The notes under the pieces: generated by a model
Database searches by the model: none
What the model saw: the letters and a program-made list of their open reading frames with translations, nothing else
What the model was told of the DNA's origin: nothing
Made by a program: the position numbers and the translations under genes
DNA from: Blattamonas nauphoetae
Taxonomy: Eukaryota; Preaxostyla; Oxymonadida
Length of the DNA stretch: 64,000 nucleotides
Reading direction: 5' to 3'
Assembly: GCA_033064195.1 (NCBI GenBank)
Contig: JARBJD010000015.1
Span: 1 to 64,000 of the forward strand
Part shown: piece after piece, positions 16,875 to 27,500 of the stretch
Layout: each line of letters opens with the position of its first letter
Position numbering within the stretch: the stretch's first letter is position 1

Positions 16875-18399
16875 TGTCGCTCTGTTCCTTCCTTTTCTCG
16901 ATGTTTTTGCTGTTTTGTGGAGCGATCGGTGATGGTTCAGTTTTCTTCGCTTTCGCCTTCTTTCCTTTCATCGCCTTGGGATCGTCGTCTTCAGCTTCTT
17001 CCTCAATAGGAATCTGCATCCAACACACCTTCTCTCCATTTCGATACCGCAGAATCCCATCCTTCCCCTGCTCGTTCGAAAACACTCTTGCAGCCTCGAT
17101 AAACGCTTGACACGATTTGTGACGGTGGTCGAGGAGAGTCTGTGTCGAGATCGCTGTTCTGTCTGGCATCAGAAGATGTCCGAATCCTCTCCCCGTCTGC
17201 TCCGTCCCTTCCCCAGCGATGGGCGCGGCTGTCACTCGAACTGTTCCTGTCTCGCTGTCGATCGACACAACTTGACCGCCGACTGTGGAGGATGTGACGT
17301 CGTACGGAATTGAATCTGAATTGTCTGATTTGTGTGTCTTCATCGACACTGTTGTCTTGTCTGAGATTGAGGATGTGAAGGACGGTGTGGAGACGTAGTC
17401 AAAGTGGACTGGCGCTGTTGGTGATGGGAGGGTGTCTTCGTGGAATGCATTTCCATTGATGATCGAGGCAGGCGACGAGCTGTTCAAAGAATACGAAGGT
17501 ATATCAGAGATGACGGATTGCCCCACAGTGAGTGAGTGAGAGGCAGGCAGAATGGCATCTCTGAACACAGGCATGAACAGCGAGCGGAGAGGGTTCCGTA
17601 TCAATCGCGTGTGGAGATACTGCACGTCAGCCGTGACAACCAATTTCGCGATGTGCGATGGGTGCAGTTGAGACGACGCATACTGACTTCGGAAAATGTC
17701 CTCGCCAGCGGCGGGATTCTTTTGGTTGGTGATGGTCTGCTTGACTTGGGCGAGGGCTGGCAACACGTCAAAAGCATAATTTTGGATGGATGTCATTTGG
17801 TAGGCGAGGGACTTGATCTGCGAGGAGATGTCGGGGAGGAGGTGGGAGGAGACAGTCTCCTGTTTGAAGTATGAGTGGACGGAGGAGAGGAGAGGCGAGA
17901 GAAACACGTTGAGTGGAGAAGTGTTGTCGATGGGCGAAGGAGCCATCTTAAATGGGATTCCAAATCGATGGAATTCGCTGACGAGTCTGTCTTTGTGCGG
18001 TCCTCTGAGCGAAACGGCGAGATATTCCCGATTTGGCATGAAACGAGTCTGAGCTGATGACTTGACTTGTTCAAGTTGGTCTCCCTGCGAAGGATTTGCT
18101 TGTTCCATTTCTTTGTTCTGGCCGAGCTCCCTTTCAGCTCGTCGGAGGTCGTTGACAGCAATTTGATATGCTGTTCCGACCGAAGCGAGTGGGACTGATT
18201 CGAGGATCTCGCGGAGTGAGAGAGCAAACGACAGGAGAGTTGGAGAGATCGATGCAGTTTGCTGTCCCTCGTCAGGATTGGAGAACATGGCGAGTGTGTC
18301 TGCTGAGAGTGGGATATCCGTTTGCGGTTGAAGGCCGATCTGAAGACGAGCTCGTCGTCTCATGGAGAAAGTGTGGCCTCTCCGATGGAAGGCACTCAC
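16858..18399 (-). CDS. host protein, possible axonemal (SPAG17/PF6-like) N-terminal part
   Basis: A 513-residue open frame, the longest part of a host gene that continues downstream in other frames to about 15.15 kb. It contains helical stretches, a beta-rich region with SETGTVRVTAAP, and an acidic then Lys-rich tail (EEEAEDDDPKAMKGKKAKAK). The downstream part has the pattern TGERVVHHADGTRV, which recalls repeated D-G-T motifs in central-pair proteins of flagella such as SPAG17/PF6. That identification is tentative. The start is uncertain: a GTGAGT donor-like site at the 5' end allows an upstream exon. Confidence 0.5.
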   Translation of the reverse strand: MSAFHRRGHTFSMRRRARLQIGLQPQTDIPLSADTLAMFSNPDEGQQTASISPTLLSFALSLREILESVPLASVGTAYQIAVNDLRRAERELGQNKEMEQANPSQGDQLEQVKSSAQTRFMPNREYLAVSLRGPHKDRLVSEFHRFGIPFKMAPSPIDNTSPLNVFLSPLLSSVHSYFKQETVSSHLLPDISSQIKSLAYQMTSIQNYAFDVLPALAQVKQTITNQKNPAAGEDIFRSQYASSQLHPSHIAKLVVTADVQYLHTRLIRNPLRSLFMPVFRDAILPASHSLTVGQSVISDIPSYSLNSSSPASIINGNAFHEDTLPSPTAPVHFDYVSTPSFTSSISDKTTVSMKTHKSDNSDSIPYDVTSSTVGGQVVSIDSETGTVRVTAAPIAGEGTEQTGRGFGHLLMPDRTAISTQTLLDHRHKSCQAFIEAARVFSNEQGKDGILRYRNGEKVCWMQIPIEEEAEDDDPKAMKGKKAKAKKTEPSPIAPQNSKNIEKRKEQSDSGRDN

Positions 18400-18417
18400 C
18401 GACGTCTCAATTGACGC

Positions 18418-18987
18418 TCAGACTCGCTCGACTGTCCGTTTTCCTGTTCCTTTCACTTTCTCATTCCCATTCGCCATGTTCCGCCTTCCTCGCTGGAATG
18501 TTTGGTTTGGTAGATCAACAACGATTATTCCCCCAATCACTGCATAACATCCAGCAAACGGTGTGATAGAATCATCTGTATAGGTTTCTGTTGTCTGTGC
18601 AACTGAAATATCTCCTCCATTTCCACTGGATGAGCATGGGTTCATTTGTATTCATCGGCAATGCTAATCGAATGTCAGCTGTGCAGAATGATGTTTCCAG
18701 TTGTTTCGTTGAAGTGCTAGACATCTTTTTTCATGCTTTTCGTGTTCGTTCTGTTGTCTTGAAGTCCTTCTTGGCTTTCTTTATCCTGATCTCCAGACTC
18801 GTCCTCCATCATGATAGCGGAATAATCTGGCTCCAGAAAGGATGTAGTCTATATCCAATACCCCATAGTCATGATACGTTGGATCAGCTCTTCCCCTTCG
18901 TTTCATAACAGTGAGATCTGGTCGATCGAAATCTGGTTCATCATCCCAAAGAGTAACTCGAACAATGTGTAGTTGACTATGTTTGTC
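18418..18987 (-). other. short coding-like stretches of unknown origin
   Basis: Two minus-strand stretches read like real protein. At 18781-18987: IVRVTLWDDEPDFDRPDL, then YHDYGVLDIDYILSGARL. At 18418-18645: SITPFAGCYAVIGGIIVV. Neither has a full gene structure, and neither matches a family I know. They could be exons of a host gene or a relic of another element. The rest of 18.4-19.49 kb shows nothing else. Confidence 0.3.
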
Positions 18988-19494
18988 CTATGAGACTGAT
19001 GATCGTAAAAAGCCACTGAGATGACAATGAAACATTACAATCATGGTAAATGGAGAAAATGCGAACCTGAAGATGTGAATCGGCAAAAGAACATGAACAA
19101 AGAAATATTCTTTGTTTCTTCGCAAAAATCTGGGAAAAGACAAAAACATGCGAGAGATTTTGACTCGTGAAGGGCAAAAAGTCTGATCTCGTCCTGACAA
19201 CAAGAGTGGTTTCCACGGTGACAACGATCGAGACATTTGAGAGATGGACAGATGAATAGAAGAGACTGGCAATGGATTTGAAAGAAATATTAACAATATA
19301 TCCAAAAATATCAGACAGATTGCAGGTTTCATCGGTTGATCGTGAGAAGTTGGTTTGACAATCTGAAAAGAGGGATTGTTTGATGATATCGCGTCTTTGA
19401 GGAACTAGTGGCGGAAAGAGGCTAATACATCCGAATGAGAACGGTCAGAAGACATAAGAACGGATATTGAGAGAATGGAGGAAGAAAAAAGAAA

Positions 19495-21590
19495 AGATGG
19501 GTCGGATCAACGCAAAATGTGATCTGATGAAGAGATAAGGTTTTGCCCCACAAAACTGCTTGAATATAATGAAAGAAATGCTTTGCAACAATAAAATGAG
19601 GGTGTTCATTCTGTACAAAACTAGCTCATATGCAAAATCGAGTCCTCTATCGATTGCGAGTGGTTTCGAGTCCCGATCTCTGCTCGTTGTCGAGATACGA
19701 GTGTTTTCTCAAAAGAGGTTCACTTTTTTTCGAACTTTTTTGAATGAAGAATAACTCAGATCTCGACGAATACTCTCACTGAGAGTTCGAAGCCTCTGGC
19801 GAGACTCAACCGATCTTCATCTGGTTTCATTTGATCGATGAGTCACATCGTCCTCGAGATTTTAGTTTTTGTTTCAAGAATTTTCTCAATCAGGTACCCA
19901 AATAAGCGCCAAATTAGTCATATTGAAAAAATCAAAAAGTCGAAAAAAGTGACTAAATTTTCGAATTAAAGCAAAAATTTACTTCAAAATGGACACTTTT
20001 CACGAGGTTAAAATATTGGATATATTTTTAGAATTTAGGCCAAATGTTGATGTCATCAAAATGTCATAAATTCCTTTTAATACAAGATTCAAAAATGGTC
20101 AATCGGAATTGACTTTCAACTTTGGTTTTCAACGATTTTTTCAGATTGGTTCCTTAATCTTCTTCTATACTACTGTGGCACAGTCCTCTCCTTCCAGCAC
20201 AAATCCCTTCCACGCCCCATTCCACCTTTGTCCACAGCAGATTCGTCGACGCGAGAACACGACTCCAAATCGAGCATCAGAGGACGTATAAGGCGAGGTT
20301 GGTGTGGGTGGAGACAGTAGACAGGCGCTTGTGTTGCTGTGCCGTCCTCGTTGGGCGATCAATACGTCTGTTCCGTCTGCCGAGGAGGAGACCCTGCGAA
20401 CGAGGACGACGAGAAGGACGACGACGATAGGTTGGAGAGCATAGACGGCTCATTCGATACTCCGACTCGTGTCCACTTCTCCTCGTCCTCCTCATTCACC
20501 TTCTCTTTCACTTTCACGCTCGCCTCGTCAGACGGAAGAACATCGAATGGTGGTGAGTGCGTCGGGTTGGGTGGGATGAGCAAAACTTGATGGGTTTTAG
20601 TCGATTTGCTTGATGGATAATAGTCGGTCCCACGACGTCTACGCTGGAAGTGGATGGATTGACACAATCACGCCATCCTCGTTTGATTGCTCGTATTGTT
20701 CGGGGAGCGAAACGAGTGTGTTGATTGAAGGAGCGACAGGGACAACAGACACAAACATGATCCCCGTGAAGAAGATTGAGGGATGTGCTGTCGTTCCGCA
20801 GATCAACGCGTTTCTGTTCACCACCTATCTGCCCTACGTCATCATCGGACCCTCGTTGGTGTTGATTCTCTCAACAATTCTGCTGATCTGCTTTTTGTGC
20901 ATCGATGAATGGCGTACCTGTTGTTTGAGATGCTGTAGAACTTGCCCACAAAAGGTTCTGTGCTGGCCGTGTCGTCTGTACGAATGGAATGAAGAAGAGA
21001 AGAAGCGCGTGAACAACTCGAAGAGGGAGAGTAGTATAGTAGACGATTTGGGAACCAGATTGAAATAGTCGTTGAAATCAGAAACGAAAAGTCAATTCCG
21101 ATTGACCATTTCTAAATCTTGTATTAAAAGGAATTTAGGCCATTTCAATGATGCCAATATTTGACCTAAATTCCAAAAATATGTCCAATATTTCGACCTC
21201 ATTTTAAGCGTCAATTTTGAAGCAAATTTTTGTCATAATCCAAAAATGTTGTCACTTTTTTCGATGTTTTTTCACTTTTGAACTCGAACAAAGTGAATCC
21301 AACTTGAGAACCACTTCGAAAAAAATCGAAAAAAAAATTTAAAATGTCGGGGACGATATGAGTCGTCGATCAAAACAAACCCGATGAAAATCGGTTGAGA
21401 ATACGTGTGGCTACGTACCGAACAGTGGTCTAAAATAGGTCGAAAAAGTCGAAGCTCATATTTCACCACTATGAACCGCTATATCTCCAAAACATATTTT
21501 TTATGACTCCACATAATTAGTTCATCATTTTGAATGGGGAGATTTTCGCGAAAAAACACTTTCGAAAAAAAAGTTTGATCCGACCCACCA
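19495..21590. mobile_element. inverted-repeat unit enclosing a membrane-protein gene
   Basis: Sequence at about 19497-20135 is repeated in inverse orientation at about 21075-21590. The inner 200 bp of each arm align well (TCAATCGGAATTGACTTT against its inverse, CTTTTAATACAAGATT, ATTTAGGCCAAA-type blocks). Outer blocks (CAACCGATCTTCATC, GGGTCGGATCAA) match at lower identity with unalignable sequence between. The unit is about 2.1 kb with a single gene inside. It looks like an old long-terminal-inverted-repeat transposon or a captured-gene unit. No transposase and no target duplication were found. Confidence 0.6.
20613..21068 (+). CDS. single-pass membrane protein with Cys-rich cytoplasmic tail
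   Basis: Last exon of a gene between inverted repeats. A Cys-containing ectodomain (SFDCSYCSGSETSV) precedes one membrane span (YVIIGPSLVLILSTILLICF). A juxtamembrane cluster of cysteines follows (TCCLRCCRTCPQKVLCWPC), a likely palmitoylation or metal site, and then a charged tail. An upstream exon is probable. An acidic, Ser-rich open stretch at 20339-20552 ends at GTGAGT and the last exon is preceded by TTTTAG at 20600, but the phases do not join cleanly, so the border is unsettled. A hydrophobic leader-like stretch is open at 20109-20291. No family recognised. Confidence 0.5.
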   Translation: MDNSRSHDVYAGSGWIDTITPSSFDCSYCSGSETSVLIEGATGTTDTNMIPVKKIEGCAVVPQINAFLFTTYLPYVIIGPSLVLILSTILLICFLCIDEWRTCCLRCCRTCPQKVLCWPCRLYEWNEEEKKRVNNSKRESSIVDDLGTRLK

Positions 21591-22319
21591 TGATTTGGTC
21601 GAATTTCTCCGCTTTTCAAAAAATGTGTATGCGATTTCTCCATTATCATTTTTAGCTTAGCATTCGTCTCCGTATGATGTTTTTACACTTCATTCTTCTC
21701 GGAAATGCCTTTTGGCGTCACTCCGATCTTTCACATTTGACACATCATCGTTTTCACATTTTTTCCTCAATTTTCATTTTTTACGTTAGATCTTTCAAAT
21801 TCTTCATATTTGCGTCCTTCCGACGCTTTTCCCAGATTTCCTGTTCGACGACGTTCATAGTCGTCATTTTCTGAACACTCACTTTTTTTCTCACTTTTCG
21901 TCACTTCACAATTTTCAACCAGCGTTTTCTCATATCACCACTCCTTCTACGCATTCTGAGAAGGAAGTGTTTCATTTTTGGTGATTTTTTGACGGCTAGT
22001 TTTTTCCTATTGTTGGTTTCGAGTTTTTCGCTCTTTTCTCGTCCCCTTGTTTGTTTTATCAAAAACGCATTTCACCACATTTCATTCCTCATTTCATTAC
22101 TCACGTTTCCGATTTGATCCTCTTGTTTTCTCGAACAGTTTACTCCAATCGGATAGTCCCACCCGACGGTTGGGCACTTTTTACTCACTTCACTTTACTT
22201 CTTTCTTCATCAAGATTTTTCAAATAGTGAACAAACGAAAGTTGGTGAAGCGCGAATTGAATTTTAAGAAACGATATTGAACAAAAACGAGACAAACAAC
22301 AACGAAGTGATATTTGTGG
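21591..22319. other. AT-rich spacer, nothing recognised
   Basis: Pyrimidine-rich on the plus strand with many short T runs. The only ORFs are short and low-complexity. I see no gene, RNA or repeat structure here. Confidence 0.5.
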
Positions 22320-23985
22320 TACAATACTGAATTTTATGAACAGATGAAGCAAAAATGATTGCATACAGGTTTCAATACTTCAGTAGAACATATTTTCGAA
22401 GGGTAAAACCTGGTATTGAACCTGCGTTGAGATGATCGCATATCAGAGGTTCAATAATGATTTTTAAATTGAATGAATAAAAATGAAGGACATACAAGTT
22501 TTTTCGGTTTTGATAAACACTCCTCTGAACTGTAAACAGTCATGAGTGACCTGACATGAAGGTTGTTTTTCGACTCGATCCAATCTTGTCTATGATTTGG
22601 TTTTATGAACTGAAAAAGCAAAAACAAGAGGATACCAGTTTAGTTCCTGTTGGGACATATCCTTTCGAACCCTAAAACACGACGGTTGACCTGATTCGAA
22701 GGTCACTCTTCAGTCCACTTTATCTAGTACACAAATTGATTTTATGAAAGAATTAACGTGGAAATAGAGCATACATGTTTCATTTGTCATTCGCAACAAC
22801 TTTTTAAATTCTAAAACATCTTCGTGTACCATCGAAGAGACGATCTGTTGTGTGAGACCCAATAATGATTTTAAAAAGTGAACAAACAAAAAAACGTGAG
22901 CATGCCGGTTTCATTTCTTGATTTCCACCTTCAGCGAACGATAAAGCGCAACGATGTACCCAATTCGAAGGTGCCTTTTGTGATCGATTGTATCTGGTAC
23001 ACTATTGTGTTTTAGGAAAGAATGAGCAAAGAAATGAATCATACCGGTTAATCTCCAGTCAGATCCGCATTAATCAAACGATAAAACACCGAACCGTACC
23101 AGAACTGAGAAGACTGAAAAAGAGCCAAATCGAGTCCGAGAATGAGTTTTATCAAAAGAGAAGAGTTAAAATGAAAAATTCAAGAGAGGAAGAACGTGAA
23201 TTCAAGGTCAATAGAAAGTAAAACAAAGCGGCGTACCTTCTGAATCAAAATCGACGATCGATCGAGAAATAACGAGCACCAAAAAGTTGATCAACAATTT
23301 TAGAACTCATGTCAAACTTTAATTTTAGAAAAAAGTGAAAGACAATGAAGAGAAAGTAAGAATGAAGTGAAAATGAAAATCCAAGAGTGAAGTGGAGAGA
23401 GAAAAAAGAGAAGACAAAAAGTGATGTGAAAATGACGGTACAAGAATGAGTCCTATGAAAGAATGAGAACAACAAGAGAACAAACTTGAAAAAATTTGTC
23501 GGTGAAACTTCATTTGAAACCGAGAGACGTGATAGTGCGTCGGAGTCGAGAGGATCGGTTGGAGTGAGGTCAGAAAAGATTTTTAAAAAGAATAAATAAA
23601 AAAGAAGAGCACACAAGTTATTTGTCGAGAGAGAAACATCCTATCAAGAGCTAAGAAGCAGCGGTCGACCAGATCTGAAGGTCACTTTTCGGTTCGATCA
23701 GAGAAGGTACAAAAAAGAGTTTTATGAAAGAATGAATTGAACAAGAGAACAAACCATTTAAGAATAAGTCGGAAACGAAATTCCAGAAGATAAAACGAAG
23801 TAGTGTACCTGAACGAGAGGAGAAGAAAAAAGTGAATGATCGAGAACGAAAAAGTGATGGCAAAAAAGAAAAGAGAACAAATGAGAAAGTAGAAAGCATA
23901 ACACACCTAAATCAAACGGTAAAGAGACGTCAGGAACGAAAAGGGATGATTGTGTCCCATTGAAGGACTTTCTCTGATCAAACAA
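22320..23985 (+). repeat. degenerate tandem array, period about 135 bp, some 11-12 units
   Basis: Units begin GATTTTATGAA-like at about 22331, 22462, 22601, 22739, 22868, 23009, 23145, 23450, 23579 and 23719, spaced 128-141 bp, with a poorly preserved stretch at 23230-23440. Each unit has an A-rich segment with CATACAGGTTTCA-like sequence near position 35-50, TAAAACACGA-like near 70, and ACCTGATTCGAAGGT-like near 90. The array stops where Polinton copy 2 begins. Purine-rich open frames here on either strand are by-products of composition. Confidence 0.65.
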
Positions 23986-24085
23986 GACTGATCGAACCCA
24001 TCGATGACGGAATTGAAGTCGAAGAAGATCTCAAAAGAGAAAACAACGAACGAAAATTATTTTTGAATTTTTTAATTTGTATTAA

Positions 24086-24475
24086 ATGAATCCAACTGAG
24101 ATGTACAACGAAAGACGTCGAGTATGTTCAGAACAAGCATTAATTGAATCAATGAGAGAAGAGAACTGTTCGCTAGTCTCTGAGTATGTCAGAAATAATG
24201 TGCCGGTGACGTATGTTCATGAGGGAGTTGAATGGAGAATAAAACCAAAGTTGTGGAATCAAGGAAACAGACCTCACATAGCGAAACGTCGACACTACAC
24301 TCAATCATTTGTGGAAAATGAACTAAAGAAATACAATTGTGAGCTCGTGGGTGAGTACACGAAAGTGCTGGTTCCATTCACATATCGAGAGATTGGCGGA
24401 AGTGAATTGTTCAGAATCAGACTTGATTCCTGGCTAAAGGCAACGATAAAGCCCCATCAGAGAAAACAGAAATAA
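24086..24475 (+). CDS. small Polinton protein (MNPTE family), left-end copy
   Basis: A 129-residue basic protein with two related halves. RRRVCSEQALIESMREENCS...YVRNNVPVTYVHEG is echoed by RRHYTQSFVENELKKYNCE...YTKVLVPFTYREIGG, so it looks like an internal duplication. The first half matches the minus-strand ORF at 13168-13416 near the other end of copy 1. The gene is preceded by TTATTTTTGAATTTTTTAAT, the two-block form of the promoter-like motif. No known family; it could be a small DNA- or terminal-protein-like factor by position next to the polymerase, which is speculation. Confidence 0.65.
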   Translation: MNPTEMYNERRRVCSEQALIESMREENCSLVSEYVRNNVPVTYVHEGVEWRIKPKLWNQGNRPHIAKRRHYTQSFVENELKKYNCELVGEYTKVLVPFTYREIGGSELFRIRLDSWLKATIKPHQRKQK

Positions 24476-24518
24476 ACGCTCAACTTTTTTTATTTTCGGA
24501 TTTTTTAATTTGTAGTAA

Positions 24519-27500
24519 ATGGCGGCGACACTGAAATTTGTCACAGACAGCATCACGAAAATTAGAGCACTATTTCCAAACACCACCTTTGAATTTAAGG
24601 ATGAACATGGTTATGATCGAACATATAAACCAGAGAGTAGAAACTACCAACATCAGAGAGCATATCTCCTGTCGATGCTCAAGAATCCAGATCTCCACTT
24701 TGAAGGAGAAATAAGGAATATTACCAACTATCAGATCGATGATTTTATTCACAAACTTGAAGAGAACAATAACAATGCAATGATGAATGAAGAAGACAGC
24801 AAAGCAAGAATGCAAATCATGAAAGAAAATCCAAGAGTGAACAAAGATGAATTGAAGAAGCAAGTGTTTAAAATGACGTGGAAACTGAAATCAATTGAAG
24901 AGAAGCTGATGGATCATTGGATGAAGAATCTCTTGATCATTCAAAAGAAAAATGAACAAATGGAAAAAAGAGAAGTGCAGACATTCGATGGATTTGAAGA
25001 ATGTATATTACTTGCTGAACCACGTGACAAAGCAGCATTCAATTCTTGTCTGACGAACGCACGAAGGAAGTTCAAAAAGAATGAAGTCGAGAAGGTTGAA
25101 GATAATGGAAAACCATATCAGTTGTACTTCCACAATCACCTGAAAAATGTTGAGGAAATCACAACATTCATCAATACAGTGTTTGACAAAGAGAAGGATC
25201 ATCCATTCAAGATCAGTATTGACTTTGGAAAGATCATCGAGAGAAAAGACAAAGATCAGACAACTTACAAAGACTTCAGACCAGAATTGGAGAACACATC
25301 AAAGAGTTTCCCAACAGTGATAAGAAGTGCAGGAGACATCAATGAGTATTCCAAGTATGCAATCAATCTCATCAAAGAATCACAAGAGAGAACACTGATG
25401 GATACGAAGACAATGTACATTGCATTCCACTCCATTCTAGTTGCAGTCTATCGATTCCCAGTTGCAGGAAAAGCCAATGCTATTCTCACTGAACACATCA
25501 AAACGAGGAATGTTCGATACATTGATTCTGAGTACAATATCTGCTTCTTTCAAGCACTATCATTCCTCACTCTTCCTGAAGTTCAAGGTACGAAAATATC
25601 AATCAATATGAGAAACAGTGAAGCCTACAGATTGTTCGCACAATGGATGAATCTCACTCATCTCCAATCTCGACAATTGACACTACATCTGCAGAATTAT
25701 CCTGGATTCGATATTGCATGTGATATTGATAAAGCGATGATTCAATTCAACATTACCGTCCACATTTATGAATACGACGAAGACAAGAAGAAGTACCCGA
25801 ACTCTAGTTCGACTAGTGACCCCCAAAGGGGTCGTTACTTCCTCAGTCAATCGTACATCAACGAGAATGATGATGCAAGAGTTCTCCCACTTCTGATGAT
25901 TCCACTTACAGCCACTCTCGTCCATGTGATGTTCATTGTGGATCCTGAGAAAATCACTGGATACAAGCTCTGTCCATTTTGTCAGTCAAGAGGATTCCAA
26001 GTGAAGAATAAAAACTACAGTAGAGATTTTGAGAAGCATCTCAGAGAGTGCAAAGAACTTGATGGAAAACATGTGAAGAAGATCTCACTCGATAAGACAC
26101 CAAGACCGTATGTTCCACACATCCTCAACAATAGAACTCATGAATTTCTGATAGCACACAAAAGACAAAACGAATTCAAACCAACACAATACTACATCAC
26201 TTACGATTTCGAAACCATGGAAGATCTCATTCTTGACAATCTATTCTCAGATGACAACACACAATTGATCTCACATTTGAAACCACTCTCTGTTGCATCT
26301 GCAATCAAAACAAAATCAGGGGTGAAGTCAATCTACTTTGATCTTCGAGATGGAAAGGACTTTGTGAAGCAGTGGATCAGAGAACTCTTCAAGTTTGCAG
26401 AAACAGTAAGAGAGAACAATCAATATGAAGACCCAGAGATTCCGTCACAGAATGAAGTCAGTGTTATTGGATTCAATAGCTCCAGTTTCGATATCAATCT
26501 CATCTTTCGTGATCTGGTTGACAAGGATTGGAAAGTGGTGAGCTTCCTTGGATCAACAACAAAGTACAAACAGGTTTTGATCAGACATGAGAAGACACAA
26601 CAGGTACTTCGATTCATTGACATGATGTCATACACAGGACCAATGACTTTGGAAAATGCAGTGAAGGCTTTTGGAGGAAATACCACTCTTCAGAAATCAT
26701 TCTTCGCTTACGAATCATTTGATTCATCAGACTACGACACAGTGCTGAGCAAACAAGAACCATTCTCTAAATATGAATTCTATTCCAGTCTGAACAACAG
26801 TGAAATGTCCGACAGTGATTACCAATTGTACCTTGATGATTGGAACAAACAAGGATTCAAGAACCGTTGGGACTATCTGAAATTCTACAACATCAGAGAC
26901 GTCGAGTGTATGATAGCACCATTGGATAATCTCATTGATCTGAACTTCCAGTACAAAGTGGACATGTTGCACAATCTCTCACTGTCAGCAAATGCTTCTG
27001 CAATCAAGTATGCCTGTGCGTACAAGGACTTCGATATTGATGATGATTTCAATGGAGTGGATCAATCTGGAGAAATAAAAATCACCAAGCAGTACTGGAG
27101 GTACAAGGTTGCATCGTACATTTATCAAGACCAGAAAGCACATCGCAGTACTGATAAAAATGTCACTGAAGCAGACTACGATTGGTTTGTTCAATTGTGC
27201 AAGAGAGTGTGCTATATCTGCAAGTGTCACTTCTCACAAGCAGTTCGACCAACACTGGATCGAATCGATAATTCGAAAGGTCATTCAAAAGAGAACGTGA
27301 AGATCTGCTGTGATTACTGCAACACCTACAAGTCAGACAAAGATGAACATCTCACTCGATTGAGAATTCAACTGAAGAAGTACTGCATCTGGAAATCACT
27401 CCCAATGACTCTGACACATGAGCAAACATATCACAAACTGAGAGCAGCAGTGACTGGTGGATTATCGAATGTTCAACATCGACAGAACATCAAAGACGTG

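Noticed and set aside
22320-23985. Tandem units considered as a CRISPR array
   Set aside because: Units are about 135 bp, heavily diverged, with no short exact repeats alternating with unique spacers, and the window is eukaryotic.
23245-23985. Phe/Ser-rich minus-strand ORFs
   Set aside because: They arise from purine-rich degenerate tandem repeats and lack any conserved or structured protein character.
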